Source of the DNA: Ramlibacter ginsenosidimutans
GTDB lineage: Bacteria; Pseudomonadota; Gammaproteobacteria; Burkholderiales; Burkholderiaceae_C
Assembly (NCBI RefSeq): GCF_042678185.1
Contig: NZ_JBHUDQ010000015.1
DNA length: 64,000 nucleotides
Direction: 5' to 3' (one strand)
The notes under the pieces were generated by a model. That model saw nothing but the letters and a program-made list of their open reading frames with translations. It made no database searches and had not been told where the DNA came from. Positions 50,972 to 60,006 of this stretch are shown here, piece after piece (position 1 is the stretch's first letter; each line of letters opens with the position of its first letter). Position numbers and translations under genes: made by a program.

Positions 50972-52966
50972 TCACGCCGCGGCCAGCGACCGGGTGCGCG
51001 CAGCTTCCGTGCGCGCCACCACGTCGGCCGGGATGTTGAAGTCGCGGTCGTAGTTGAAGGTGTGGAAGATGGCCGTCCCGATCATGGCGACGAAGCCGAG
51101 GCCCGCCAGCAGCCACATGTGCCAGATCAGCCCGAAGCCCATGGCGGTGGCGAGCACGGCGATGATGAAGCCCGCGGAGGTGTTCTTCGGCATGTGGATC
51201 GGCCTGAAGCCGGCCAGCGGACGCTGGGCGCCGCGCCGCTTCATGTCGGTCCACGCGTCGTTGTCATGCACCACGGGCGTGAAGGCGAAGTTGTATTCCG
51301 GGGGCGGCGAGGAGGTGGACCACTCCAGCGTGCGCGCATCCCACGGGTCGCCGGTCACGTCGCGCAGCTGCTCGCGCCTGACGTAGCTCACCGCGAGCTG
51401 CACGAGGAAGCAGCCGATGCCCAGCGCGATCAGGCCTGCCCCGATGGACGACACGATCATGTAGGGCTGCAGCGACGGGTCGTCGAAGTGGTTCATGCGG
51501 CGCGTCACGCCCATGAAGCCGAGCAGGTACAGCGGCGCGAAGGTGACCCAGAAGCCCACCAGCCAGAACCAGAACGAAGCCTTGCCCCAGAACGCGTCCA
51601 GCCGGTAGCCGAAGGCCTTGGGGAACCAGTAGTTGATCGCGGCGAACACGCCGAACACCACGCCACCGATGATCACGTTGTGGAAGTGCGCGATCAGGAA
51701 CAGCGAGTTGTGCAGCACGAAGTCCGCGGGAGGCACGGCCAGCATCACGCCGGTCATGCCGCCGATGATGAAGGTGACCATGAAGCCGACGGCCCACATC
51801 ATCGGCACGTCGAAGCGGATGCGGCCGCGGTACATCGTGAACAGCCAGTTGAAGATCTTCGCCCCGGTCGGGATCGAGATGATCATGGTCGTGATGCCGA
51901 AGAACGAGTTCACGCTGGCGCCCGAGCCCATGGTGAAGAAGTGGTGCAGCCACACCAGGTACGACAGGATCGTGATCACCACGGTCGCATAGACCATCGA
52001 CGCGTAGCCGAACAGGCGCTTGCCGCTGAAGGTCGACACGATCTCGGACCACACGCCGAAGACGGGCAGCACCAGGATGTAGACCTCGGGGTGGCCCCAG
52101 ATCCAGATCAGGTTCACGTACATCATCGGATTGCCGCCGAAGTCGTTCGTGAAGAAGTTCGTGCCGAGGTAGCGGTCGGCGCTCAGCAGCGCCAGGGTCG
52201 CGGCGAGCACCGGGAAGGACGCGACGATCAGCACGTTGGTGCACAGCGCAGTCCACGTGAACACGGGCATGCGCATCAGGTTCATGCCGGGCGCGCGCAT
52301 CTTGATGATCGTGGCGATCAGGTTGATGCCCGACAAGGTCGTTCCGACCCCCGCGATCTGCAGGGACCACAGGTAGTAGTCCACCCCGACGTCCGGACTG
52401 GCCATCAGCCCCGATAAGGGCGGATACGCGAGCCAGCCGGTGCGCGCGAACTCGCCGACGAACAGCGACAGCATCACGAGCACCGCGCCGCTGACCGTCA
52501 TCCAGAAGCTGAAGTTGTTCAGGAACGGGAAGGCCACGTCGCGTGCGCCGATCTGCAGCGGCACGACGTAGTTCATGAGGCCGGTGACGAAGGGCATCGC
52601 CACGAAGAAGATCATGATCACGCCGTGCGCCGTGAAGATCTGGTCGTAGTGGTGCGGCGGCAGGAAGCCCATGTTGCCGCCGAAGGCGACGGCCTGCTGC
52701 GCGCGCATCATGATCGCGTCGGCGAAGCCGCGCAGCAGCATGACGACGCCCAGCACCATGTACATGATGCCGATCTTCTTGTGGTCGATGCTGCACACCC
52801 AGTCGCGCCACAGCGGGCCCCACCACTTGAAGTAGGTGAGTGCGGCCAGCACGACGAGGCCCCCCAGGGCGACGGCGGCGAAGGTCGCGACCAGGATGGG
52901 CTCGTGGTAGGGGATGGCCTCCCAGCTGAGGCGGCCGAAGATGAGGTGGCTCAGGTCGGTGGACAT
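50972..52966 (-). CDS. cyoB: Cytochrome bo3 ubiquinol oxidase subunit I
   Basis: This 664-residue catalytic subunit holds heme b, heme o3 and CuB. The CuB and cross-linked His-Tyr are in W-G-H-P-E-V-Y, the H-H pair in W-L-H-H-F-F, and the heme ligands in I-A-H-F-H-N-V. M-R-A-Q-Q-A-V near the N-terminus and the K-channel region S-K/G-R-L-F-G-Y are typical. It reduces oxygen to water and pumps protons using ubiquinol. Length matches the E. coli subunit (663). Confidence 0.97.
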   Translation of the reverse strand: MSTDLSHLIFGRLSWEAIPYHEPILVATFAAVALGGLVVLAALTYFKWWGPLWRDWVCSIDHKKIGIMYMVLGVVMLLRGFADAIMMRAQQAVAFGGNMGFLPPHHYDQIFTAHGVIMIFFVAMPFVTGLMNYVVPLQIGARDVAFPFLNNFSFWMTVSGAVLVMLSLFVGEFARTGWLAYPPLSGLMASPDVGVDYYLWSLQIAGVGTTLSGINLIATIIKMRAPGMNLMRMPVFTWTALCTNVLIVASFPVLAATLALLSADRYLGTNFFTNDFGGNPMMYVNLIWIWGHPEVYILVLPVFGVWSEIVSTFSGKRLFGYASMVYATVVITILSYLVWLHHFFTMGSGASVNSFFGITTMIISIPTGAKIFNWLFTMYRGRIRFDVPMMWAVGFMVTFIIGGMTGVMLAVPPADFVLHNSLFLIAHFHNVIIGGVVFGVFAAINYWFPKAFGYRLDAFWGKASFWFWLVGFWVTFAPLYLLGFMGVTRRMNHFDDPSLQPYMIVSSIGAGLIALGIGCFLVQLAVSYVRREQLRDVTGDPWDARTLEWSTSSPPPEYNFAFTPVVHDNDAWTDMKRRGAQRPLAGFRPIHMPKNTSAGFIIAVLATAMGFGLIWHMWLLAGLGFVAMIGTAIFHTFNYDRDFNIPADVVARTEAARTRSLAAA

Positions 52967-53018
52967 GGCGTGGTCTTGTCAGGAGGGCGCCCCCATCGGG
53001 GCGGCGCCGGAATGTTCT

Positions 53019-54071
53019 TCAGCGGGTGGCGGCCGTGGCGATGGGAAGTCCCAGGGGATTCGAGGGCGTGCACAGTGCGGCGACGACCGTGCGCTTGCCG
53101 CGCGGGCCGAGGTCCTGCTGCAGGAGCGCACCTTCGCTGGCCGAGCCCTTGCCCGCGCCGCCGTTGGCGTCGATGTGCATCATCTGGTTGATGCACATCT
53201 TCTTGCCGTCGACGCAGCGATTGAGGATCGCGTCGTACAGGCCGTCCTCGACGCTCGCATAGCGGTGCACCGGCTCCTTCGCGCTCGGCTGCTCCAGCTT
53301 CACGTACTCGGCGCGCGTGAGCGCCGCGCCACCCTGCCGGTTGCTCGCGACCCAGTCCGCATAGTCCTGCTCGGAGAGGCCGAGGAACTTGAACTTCATG
53401 TCGGAGAAGCCGGCGCCGCTGTAGTTGGCGGAGATGCCTTCGTACGCGCCCGGGTCGTTCATCACGGCGTGCAACTGCATGTCCATGCCGGGCATCGCGT
53501 ACACCATGCCCGCGAGCGCCGGCACGTAGAACGCATTCATCACCGTCGTCGACGTGATGTGGAACTGGATCGGGCGGTTCACCGGCGCCGCGACCTCGTT
53601 GACGGTGGCGAAGCCTTCTTCCGGATAGATGAAAAGCCACTTCCAGTCCATCGCGACGACGTCCACCACCAGCGGCTTCACTGGCGCGGTGATCGGCGTC
53701 TGCGCGTTGATGCGATCCAGCGGCCGGTACGGATCGAGCTTGTGCGTGCTGATCCAGGTGATGGTGCCCAGCGCGATGATGATCAGCAGCGGCGCGCCCC
53801 AGATCAGGAGCTCGAGGCGCGTCGAGTGGTCCCAGTCGGGCATGTAGGTCGCATTGGCGGACTGCCGGTAGCGGAACGCGAACAGCAGGATCAGCACCAT
53901 CACCGGCACGATGATCAGCAGCATCAGGAAGACGGACTGCCAGATCAATTGCGCCTGCTGCGCGGCGACGTCGCCGTGCGGCTTCATGACGATGGTGTCG
54001 CAGCCGGCGAGCGCGGAGAGAAGAAGGGCGAGCCCGATGCGACGGGCTGCGAGTCGGAGTGGGGGATACAT
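53019..54071 (-). CDS. cyoA: Cytochrome bo3 ubiquinol oxidase subunit II (lipoprotein)
   Basis: This 350-residue subunit has a lipobox L-A-G-C near residue 24, two membrane helices and a periplasmic cupredoxin domain (V-A-M-D-W-K-W-L-F-I-Y). The CuA cysteines of cytochrome c oxidases are absent: the region reads N-Y-S-G-A-G-F-S-D-M-K-F, which marks a quinol oxidase. An extra C-terminal segment contains a Cys pair (R-C-V-D-G-K-K-M-C) not present in the E. coli protein. It leads the operon cyoABCD-SURF1/kinase-regulator. No cyoE (heme O synthase) is in the window. Confidence 0.95.
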   Translation of the reverse strand: MYPPLRLAARRIGLALLLSALAGCDTIVMKPHGDVAAQQAQLIWQSVFLMLLIIVPVMVLILLFAFRYRQSANATYMPDWDHSTRLELLIWGAPLLIIIALGTITWISTHKLDPYRPLDRINAQTPITAPVKPLVVDVVAMDWKWLFIYPEEGFATVNEVAAPVNRPIQFHITSTTVMNAFYVPALAGMVYAMPGMDMQLHAVMNDPGAYEGISANYSGAGFSDMKFKFLGLSEQDYADWVASNRQGGAALTRAEYVKLEQPSAKEPVHRYASVEDGLYDAILNRCVDGKKMCINQMMHIDANGGAGKGSASEGALLQQDLGPRGKRTVVAALCTPSNPLGLPIATAATR

Positions 54072-54129
54072 GGGGTTACAGAGCGCAAGGGAAAACGCCA
54101 GTTGCGCAACGAGAGCGAATGTATCCTGA

Positions 54130-54139
54130 TTGACGTCAA
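54130..54139. promoter_or_regulatory. TTGACGTCAA palindrome in the cyoA / MFS divergent promoter region
   Basis: This perfect 10-bp palindrome lies 59 bp upstream of the cyoA start and 52 bp before the MFS start, inside their shared 120-bp gap. GGACATTTTGTCC lies 10 bp further on. Either could be an operator, or TTGACG could be a -35; no pairing -10 is convincing. Confidence 0.3.
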
Positions 54140-54191
54140 AGTTGCATTGGACATTTTGTCCCACACTCGGCTCTACACCGCCGTCCGCCCG

Positions 54192-55541
54192 ATGAGTTCT
54201 GCCGCCAGCGCCCCCCTGCCTCCGCTCTCCCCCACGATGACCGGCGCCCACGGCGCCACACCCCACAACTCGCCGGACGAGGCGGTCGTCGCCCCCGGCG
54301 ACATCGCCGTCGGCGTGGTGATCGGCCGGGCTTCCGAGAATTTCGACTTCTTCGTCTACGGCATCGCCTCGGTGCTCGTCTTCCCGCAAGTCTTCTTCCC
54401 GTTCGTGGACCGGCTGCACGGCATCCTGTACGCCTTCGCCGTGTTCGCGGTCGCGTTCGTGGTGCGGCCGATCGGCACGCTGCTGGGCATGTCGGTACAA
54501 CGGCACTTCGGCCGCAGCGTGAAGCTCACCGTCTCGCTGTTCCTGCTTGGCATCTCGACCTGCAGCATGGCGCTGCTGCCGGGTTACGGCGCGGTCGGCG
54601 TCTGGTCGATCGCCCTGCTCACGCTATGCCGCATCGGCCAGGGCCTGGCCCTCGGCGGGTCCTGGGACGGCCTGCCCTCGCTGCTGGCGATCAACGCGCC
54701 GGAGCACAAGCGCGGCTGGTATGCGATGCTGGGCCAGCTCGGCGCCCCGCTGGGCTTCGTGGTCGCGTGCGCGGTGTTCCTGTACCTCTGGACCAACCTG
54801 TCCAGCGCCGACTTCCTGACCTGGGGCTGGCGCTACCCGTTCTACGCGGCGTTCGCGATCAACGTGGTCGCGCTGTTCGCGCGCCTGCGGCTGGTGGTGA
54901 CGCACGAGTACGAGCGCGGCCTGGAGCACGCCGAACTGGAGCCGGGCAACACCGGCGAGCTGCTGTCCACGCAGGGCGTCAACATCGTGATCGGGGCGTT
55001 CGCGGCGCTGGCCTCGTATGCGCTGTTCCATCTCGTGACGATCTTCCCGCTGTCGTGGGTGGTGCTGTTCTCCCAGGAAGAGGTCGCACAGTTCATGACG
55101 GTGGAATTGCTCGGTGGCGTCCTCGGCGCGCTGGCCATGCCCGTGTCCGGCTGGATGGCCGACCGCATCGGCCGCCGCCGCACGCTGGGCACGCTCGCGT
55201 TCGCGATCGCGGTGTTCAGCGTCGCCACGCCGTTCCTGCTGGACTCCGGCAGCGTCGGGCGTGACGCCTTCATCCTGGTCGGCTTCGTGCTGCTGGGCCT
55301 CTCGTATGGGCAGGCCGCGGGCACCATGACGTCCAACTTCCTGCCGCACCTGCGCTACACGGGCGCGGCGCTCACCACGGATCTCGCGTGGCTGATCGGC
55401 GCCGCCTTCGCGCCCTTCGTGGCGCTGTACCTGTCGGCACGCTTCGGGCTGGTCGCCGTGAGCCTCTACCTGCTCTCCGGCGCGGTGTGCACGCTGCTGG
55501 CGCTGCGCACGAACCGCTTGCTGACGTCGCTGAAGGACTGA
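54192..55541 (+). CDS. MFS transporter, metabolite:H+ symporter (MHS)-like
   Basis: This 449-residue protein has 12 predicted membrane segments after a polar N-terminus of about 35 residues. F-D-F-F-V-Y-G-I-A-S near the first helix, R-P-I-G-T-L-L-G in loop 2-3 and R-I-G-Q-G-L-A-L-G-G fit the MHS branch, which takes up citrate, ketoglutarate, shikimate, betaine and similar compounds. The substrate is unknown. It is divergent from cyoA. Confidence 0.85.
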   Translation: MSSAASAPLPPLSPTMTGAHGATPHNSPDEAVVAPGDIAVGVVIGRASENFDFFVYGIASVLVFPQVFFPFVDRLHGILYAFAVFAVAFVVRPIGTLLGMSVQRHFGRSVKLTVSLFLLGISTCSMALLPGYGAVGVWSIALLTLCRIGQGLALGGSWDGLPSLLAINAPEHKRGWYAMLGQLGAPLGFVVACAVFLYLWTNLSSADFLTWGWRYPFYAAFAINVVALFARLRLVVTHEYERGLEHAELEPGNTGELLSTQGVNIVIGAFAALASYALFHLVTIFPLSWVVLFSQEEVAQFMTVELLGGVLGALAMPVSGWMADRIGRRRTLGTLAFAIAVFSVATPFLLDSGSVGRDAFILVGFVLLGLSYGQAAGTMTSNFLPHLRYTGAALTTDLAWLIGAAFAPFVALYLSARFGLVAVSLYLLSGAVCTLLALRTNRLLTSLKD

Positions 55542-55583
55542 GTCCGGGGGCCGCCTCAGGCGACGCTCGAGCGCCACGCGGCG

Positions 55584-55617
55584 CCCCCACCCCCGCCCTC
55601 CCCCAGAGGGGGAGGGA
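55584..55617. repeat. R3 hairpin repeat, copy a
   Basis: CCCTCCCCC (55596-55604) pairs with GGGGGAGGG (55608-55616) around AGA, preceded by a C-rich CCCCCAC tract. Nearly the same sequence is at 59285-59318. There is no T-run, so it is not a classic terminator. Confidence 0.8.
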
Positions 55618-55654
55618 GCAAAGAATCACGGCGCGCGCGGCTATGCTGCGCGCC

Positions 55655-56347
55655 ATGTCCCGCGCCGAACGCCTCCTCGCGCTGATGCAGGCCCTGCGCC
55701 GGCGACGCGAGCCGGTGCGCGGCGCCGTGCTGGCGCAGGAACTCGGCGTGAGCCTGCGAACCTTCTACCGCGACATTGCCTCCCTGCAGGCCCAGGGCGC
55801 AAGCATCGAAGGCGAGGCGGGCGTCGGCTATGTGCTGCGGCCCGGCTTCACGCTGCCCCCGCTGATGCTCAGCGAAGAAGAAATCGAGGCCCTGGTGCTC
55901 GGCTCGCGCTGGGTTGCGGCCCATACCGATCCCGAGCTGGCGGAGGCCGCCCGCAACGCCCTTGCCAAGATCCACGCCGTGCTGCCGGCGCCGCTGCGCC
56001 ACGAACTGGAAAGCAACGCACTGCTGGTGCCCGCACGCGAGGCACCGGCACCGGAGGCGCTGCTCGCCAGCATCCGGCGCGCCATCCGCGCGCAGCGCAA
56101 GCTGCGGCTGGACTACCGCGATGCCGCGGGTGCGTCGTCCGAGCGTGTCGTGTGGCCCTTCGCACTCGGCTTCTTCGAGCAGACCCGGATGGTCGCCGCC
56201 TGGTGCGAGCAGCGCGTGGACTACCGGCACTTCCGCGTGGACCGCATCGCGGCGCTGGAAGTCCTGCAGGATCGCTATCCGCGCCAGCGGCAGCAGCTGC
56301 TCAAGGAGTGGCGGTCCACGCAACGCATCCCGCGGCCGCGCGACTGA
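55655..56347 (+). CDS. YafY-type transcriptional regulator (HTH + WYL)
   Basis: This 230-residue protein begins M-S-R-A-E-R-L-L-A-L-M-Q-A-L-R-R-R, an N-terminal winged helix (L-G-V-S-L-R-T-F-Y-R-D-I-A-S-L-Q). It ends in a WYL domain (R-K-L-R-L-D-Y-R-D, then V-W-P-F-A-L-G-F-F-E, and Y-R-H-F-R-V-D-R-I). WYL regulators bind small ligands or nucleic acid. It lies 67 bp before a VOC-family gene on the same strand, a frequent pairing in proteobacteria, so the VOC protein is its probable target or partner. Confidence 0.88.
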   Translation: MSRAERLLALMQALRRRREPVRGAVLAQELGVSLRTFYRDIASLQAQGASIEGEAGVGYVLRPGFTLPPLMLSEEEIEALVLGSRWVAAHTDPELAEAARNALAKIHAVLPAPLRHELESNALLVPAREAPAPEALLASIRRAIRAQRKLRLDYRDAAGASSERVVWPFALGFFEQTRMVAAWCEQRVDYRHFRVDRIAALEVLQDRYPRQRQQLLKEWRSTQRIPRPRD

Positions 56348-56414
56348 ACGCTGCTGCCAGTTCCTGTCACCGCGCTGCCTAGCATGGGTCTCCTGTCAAC
56401 GAAAGGAGTTCCTC

Positions 56415-56783
56415 ATGGACCCGAAGCACTTCGTCCTCCTGTACGTGCAGGACACGCCCGCCAGCGCCCGCTTCTACGAGCGCCTGCTCGGGCGCCCGCC
56501 GGTGGAGAGCTCGCCTACCTTCGCGATGTTCCCGCTGGCCGAGGGCCTCATGCTGGGACTGTGGGCCCGCGCCGGCGTGGAACCGGCGCCGCAGGCCGCA
56601 CCCGGCGCGTCCGAGCTCTGCATGGCCCTGTCCAGCGACGGAGAGGTGGACGCCTTGCACGCCCGCTGGCGCGAGCTGGGCGTGCAGGTCGCCCAGTCGC
56701 CCACGCGCATGGACTTCGGCTACACGGCCTTGGCCCTGGATCCGGACGGGCACCGGCTGCGCGCCTTCTGCCCGGCCGGCTGA
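56415..56783 (+). CDS. VOC-family (glyoxalase/bleomycin-resistance) protein
   Basis: This 122-residue protein has two beta-alpha-beta-beta-beta modules. Y-V-Q-D-T-P-A-S-A-R-F-Y-E-R-L-L-G opens the first and A-L-D-P-D-G-H-R-L-R the second. VOC proteins bind metals or sequester drugs and reactive compounds; the fold alone does not give the reaction. AAGGAG precedes the ATG at 56415. It follows a YafY regulator. Confidence 0.85.
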   Translation: MDPKHFVLLYVQDTPASARFYERLLGRPPVESSPTFAMFPLAEGLMLGLWARAGVEPAPQAAPGASELCMALSSDGEVDALHARWRELGVQVAQSPTRMDFGYTALALDPDGHRLRAFCPAG

Positions 56784-56808
56784 GCCAGCCGGAACGCCTG
56801 CGGGCAAT

Positions 56809-56835
56809 GCGGTCATCGCGGATCGCGATGACCGC
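56809..56835. promoter_or_regulatory. Perfect 12-bp inverted repeat upstream of the LysR gene
   Basis: GCGGTCATCGCG (56809-56820) and CGCGATGACCGC (56824-56835) flank GAT. It lies 60 bp before the LysR start and 26 bp after the VOC stop. It lacks a T-run, so an operator is at least as likely as a terminator. Confidence 0.45.
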
Positions 56836-56895
56836 GTCCGCCTCCTTCGGGGAGAATCCCGAACTGCCATCGCGCCATGCGATGCCCAGCCCGCC

Positions 56896-57837
56896 ATGCG
56901 CCCCTCCGAACGCTCCTTCGCCCGCCGGATCGACCTCACCTCGCTGCAGCTTTTCGTGGCGGTGTGCGAGCTCGGCTCGATCGGCAAGGCCGCGGAGCGC
57001 GAGTTCATCGCCGCCTCGGCCGTCAGCAAGCGCCTGTCGGACCTGGAGGCGACGCTCGAGACGCCCCTGCTCTATCGCCACACGCGCGGCGTGAAGCTCA
57101 CGCCCGCCGGCGAAAGCCTGCTGCACCACGCGCGCTCCGTGCTGTTCAGCCTGGAGAAGATGCAGGCGGAACTCTCCGAGTACGCCGACGGCGTGCGCGG
57201 CCACGTGCGCATCCACGCGAACATCTCCGCCATCGTGCAGTTCCTGCCCGAGGACCTGGGCTCCTTCAGCGAGGAGCACCCGCAGGTGAAGATCGACCTG
57301 GAGGAGCACCTGTCCACCGAGGTGCTGCGCGCCGTGCAGGAAGGCGCGGCCGACCTGGGCATCTGCAACGTCGCCGCAGGCGGCAACGGCCACGAGTTGC
57401 AGACGCTGCCCTATCGGCAGGACGAGCTGGTGCTGATCGTGCCGCGCGGCCATGCACTGGCGCGGCAGGAGGCCATCGCCTTCGAGGACACGCTGGACTT
57501 CGACCACGTGGGCCTGCACTCCAACAGCTCCATCTACCTCGCGATGCGCGAGGCGGCCGCGGCGGCGGGACGCGCGATCAAGCTGCGCATCCACGTCACG
57601 GGCCTGGACGCAATGTGCCGCATGATCGACAACGGACTGGGCGTCGGCCTCATGCCGCGCCGGGCCTTCACGCTGATGCACGTGGGCGAGCTCGCCTGCG
57701 TGCCGCTGACCGACGCCTGGGCGACGCGCGACATCCGCCTCGTCGCCCGCGACTTTTCCACCCTGCCGCTCACCGCCCGCCTGCTGGTGGACCACCTGCG
57801 CGCCCGGGCCGACAGCCCGCAGGCGCTCGCCGCATAG
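56896..57837 (+). CDS. LysR-family transcriptional regulator
   Basis: This 313-residue protein has a LysR helix-turn-helix at residues about 14-72 (L-Q-L-F-V-A-V-C-E-L-G-S-I-G-K-A-A ... A-V-S-K-R-L-S-D-L-E) and a type 2 periplasmic-binding-like effector domain (G-H-V-R-I-H-A-N-I-S). It lies 24 bp before leuC on the same strand, so it may be read into the leu operon or act on it. The 12-bp inverted repeat at 56809-56835 is a candidate autoregulatory site. Confidence 0.92.
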   Translation: MRPSERSFARRIDLTSLQLFVAVCELGSIGKAAEREFIAASAVSKRLSDLEATLETPLLYRHTRGVKLTPAGESLLHHARSVLFSLEKMQAELSEYADGVRGHVRIHANISAIVQFLPEDLGSFSEEHPQVKIDLEEHLSTEVLRAVQEGAADLGICNVAAGGNGHELQTLPYRQDELVLIVPRGHALARQEAIAFEDTLDFDHVGLHSNSSIYLAMREAAAAAGRAIKLRIHVTGLDAMCRMIDNGLGVGLMPRRAFTLMHVGELACVPLTDAWATRDIRLVARDFSTLPLTARLLVDHLRARADSPQALAA

Positions 57838-57861
57838 AATTTCACGCCAAAGGAAGCCTCC

Positions 57862-59283
57862 ATGGGACGCACGCTGTACGACAAGATCTGGGACGAGCAC
57901 GTCGTCCACTCCGAGGAAGACGGGACGGCCGTCCTCTACATCGACCGCCACCTGGTGCACGAGGTGACCAGCCCGCAGGCCTTCGAGGGCCTGCGCGAGG
58001 CCGGCCGCAAGGTGTGGCGAATCAGCTCCGTGGTGGCGACCGCCGACCACAACACGCCCACGACCGGCTGGGAGCGGGGCTACGACGGCATCGACGACCC
58101 GATCTCCAAGGAGCAGGTCACGACGCTCGACAAGAACATCGGCGAGTTCGGCGCAGCCGCGTATTTCCCCTTCCTGTCCAAGCGCCAGGGCATCGTGCAC
58201 GTGATCGGCCCCGAGTCGGGCGCGACGCTGCCCGGCATGACGGTGGTCTGCGGTGACTCGCACACTTCCACGCACGGCGCCTTCGGCGCGCTCGCGCACG
58301 GCATCGGCACCTCCGAGGTGGAGCACGTGCTCGCCACGCAGACGCTGCTGCAGAAGAAAGCGAAGAACATGCGGGTGTTGGTCGAGGGCCGCCTCGCCCC
58401 CGGCGTCACGGCGAAGGACATCGTGCTGGCCATCATCGGCAAGATCGGCACGGCCGGCGGCACCGGCTACACCATCGAGTTCGCCGGCTCCGCCATCCGC
58501 GGCCTCAGCATGGAAGGCCGCATGACCGTGTGCAACATGGCGATCGAAGCCGGTGCACGCGCGGGCATGGTCGCACCGGACGAGAAGACCATCGAGTACG
58601 TCAAGGGCCGGCCGCTCGCGCCCAGCGGCGTGGAGTGGGAGCAGGCGGTGGCCTACTGGCGCACGCTCTACTCGGACCCCGATGCGAAGTTCGACGCCGT
58701 GGTGGAACTCGACGCGACGCAGATCGTGCCGCAGGTGACCTGGGGCACCTCGCCCGAAATGGTGACCACCATCGATGCGCGCGTGCCGGACCCCGACAAG
58801 GAGAAGGACGCCAACAAGCGCAACGCGATGGAACGCGCGCTCACCTACATGGGCCTGGAACCGGGCAAGCCCATGAACGACATCTACGTGGACAAGGTGT
58901 TCATCGGCTCCTGCACCAACAGCCGCATCGAGGACATGCGCGAGGCCGCCGCCGTGGTGAAGAAGCTCGGACGCAAGGTCGCGCCCAACATCAAGGCCGC
59001 CCTGGTGGTGCCGGGCTCGGGCGTGGTGAAGGAGCAGGCCGAGCGCGAAGGCCTGGACCAGATCTTCCGCGCCGCCGGCTTCGAGTGGCGCGAGCCCGGC
59101 TGCTCCATGTGCCTGGCGATGAACGCCGACCGGCTCGAGCCGGGCGAGCGCTGCGCCTCGACCAGCAACCGCAACTTCGAAGGCCGCCAGGGCGCCGGAG
59201 GCCGCACGCACCTGGTGAGTCCCGCCATGGCCGCCGCTGCCGCGGTGCACGGCCATTTCGTGGACATCCGGCAGTTCGCCTGA
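57862..59283 (+). CDS. leuC: 3-isopropylmalate dehydratase, large subunit
   Basis: This 473-residue aconitase-family subunit isomerises 2- to 3-isopropylmalate with LeuD. [4Fe-4S] Cys ligands lie in I-G-S-C-T-N-S-R and G-C-S-M-C-L-A-M-N; D-S-H-T-S-T-H-G-A-F-G is the active-site region. Length is normal. An R3 hairpin separates it from leuD. Confidence 0.97.
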   Translation: MGRTLYDKIWDEHVVHSEEDGTAVLYIDRHLVHEVTSPQAFEGLREAGRKVWRISSVVATADHNTPTTGWERGYDGIDDPISKEQVTTLDKNIGEFGAAAYFPFLSKRQGIVHVIGPESGATLPGMTVVCGDSHTSTHGAFGALAHGIGTSEVEHVLATQTLLQKKAKNMRVLVEGRLAPGVTAKDIVLAIIGKIGTAGGTGYTIEFAGSAIRGLSMEGRMTVCNMAIEAGARAGMVAPDEKTIEYVKGRPLAPSGVEWEQAVAYWRTLYSDPDAKFDAVVELDATQIVPQVTWGTSPEMVTTIDARVPDPDKEKDANKRNAMERALTYMGLEPGKPMNDIYVDKVFIGSCTNSRIEDMREAAAVVKKLGRKVAPNIKAALVVPGSGVVKEQAEREGLDQIFRAAGFEWREPGCSMCLAMNADRLEPGERCASTSNRNFEGRQGAGGRTHLVSPAMAAAAAVHGHFVDIRQFA

Positions 59284-59284
59284 G

Positions 59285-59318
59285 CCCCCACCCCAGCCCT
59301 CCCCCAGAAGGGGAGGGA
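59285..59318. repeat. R3 hairpin repeat, copy b, in the leuC-leuD gap
   Basis: CCCTCCCC (59297-59304) pairs with GGGGAGGG (59310-59317) in a 47-bp gap, starting 2 bp after the leuC stop and ending 12 bp before the leuD ATG. The GGGAGGGAG arm also lies near the ribosome-binding site of leuD, so folding could limit its translation. Confidence 0.8.
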
Positions 59319-59330
59319 GAAGGAAGCAAC

Positions 59331-59978
59331 ATGGACAAATTCATCGTGCACAAGGGGCTCGTCGCCCCGATGGACCGCGAGAACGTCGACACCGACGCGA
59401 TCATCCCCAAGCAGTTCCTCAAGTCGATCCGCAAGACCGGCTTCGGCCAGAACCTGTTCGACGAGTGGCGCTACCTGGACCACGGCGAGCCGGGCCAGGA
59501 CCCGGCTTCGCGCAAGCCGAACCCGGACTTCGTGCTGAACCAGCCGCGCTACAAGGGCGCGTCCATCCTGCTCGCGCGCCGCAACTTCGGCTGCGGCTCC
59601 TCCCGCGAGCACGCGCCCTGGGCGCTGCAGCAGTACGGCTTCCGCGCCATCATCGCGCCGAGCTTCGCGGACATATTCTTCAACAACTGCTTCAAGAACG
59701 GCGTGCTGCCCATCGTGCTGCCGGAGGCGCAGGTCGCGAAGCTGTTCGACGAGTGCTACGCCTTCCCCGGCTACGAGCTGACCGTGGACCTGGACCGCCA
59801 GGTGGTCACGCGCGCCGGCGGCGCCGACCCGCTGCCCTTCGAAGTCCAGGGCTTCCGCAAGTACTGCCTCATGAACGGCTTCGACGACATCGGACTGACC
59901 CTGCGCCAGTCCGACAAGATCAAGGCCTACGAATCCGAGCGCCTGGCGAAGAAGCCCTGGCTGGCGCATACGCTCTAG
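59331..59978 (+). CDS. leuD: 3-isopropylmalate dehydratase, small subunit
   Basis: This 215-residue swivel-domain partner of LeuC has the substrate-binding motif N-F-G-C-G-S-S-R-E-H-A-P-W-A-L near residue 85. V-D-T-D-A-I-I-P-K-Q-F-L and the C-terminal F-R-K-Y-C-L-M-N-G are also family features. It follows leuC and precedes leuB, with a 164-bp gap that holds an R2 repeat. Confidence 0.97.
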   Translation: MDKFIVHKGLVAPMDRENVDTDAIIPKQFLKSIRKTGFGQNLFDEWRYLDHGEPGQDPASRKPNPDFVLNQPRYKGASILLARRNFGCGSSREHAPWALQQYGFRAIIAPSFADIFFNNCFKNGVLPIVLPEAQVAKLFDECYAFPGYELTVDLDRQVVTRAGGADPLPFEVQGFRKYCLMNGFDDIGLTLRQSDKIKAYESERLAKKPWLAHTL

Positions 59979-60006
59979 AAATCGGCTGCGTGTCGCATGA
60001 GCAGGT

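Noticed and set aside
55584..55617. Rho-independent terminator after the MHS-type transporter.
   Set aside because: The stem is good but there is no T-run on either strand, and a near-identical copy lies within the leu operon; called a repeat instead.
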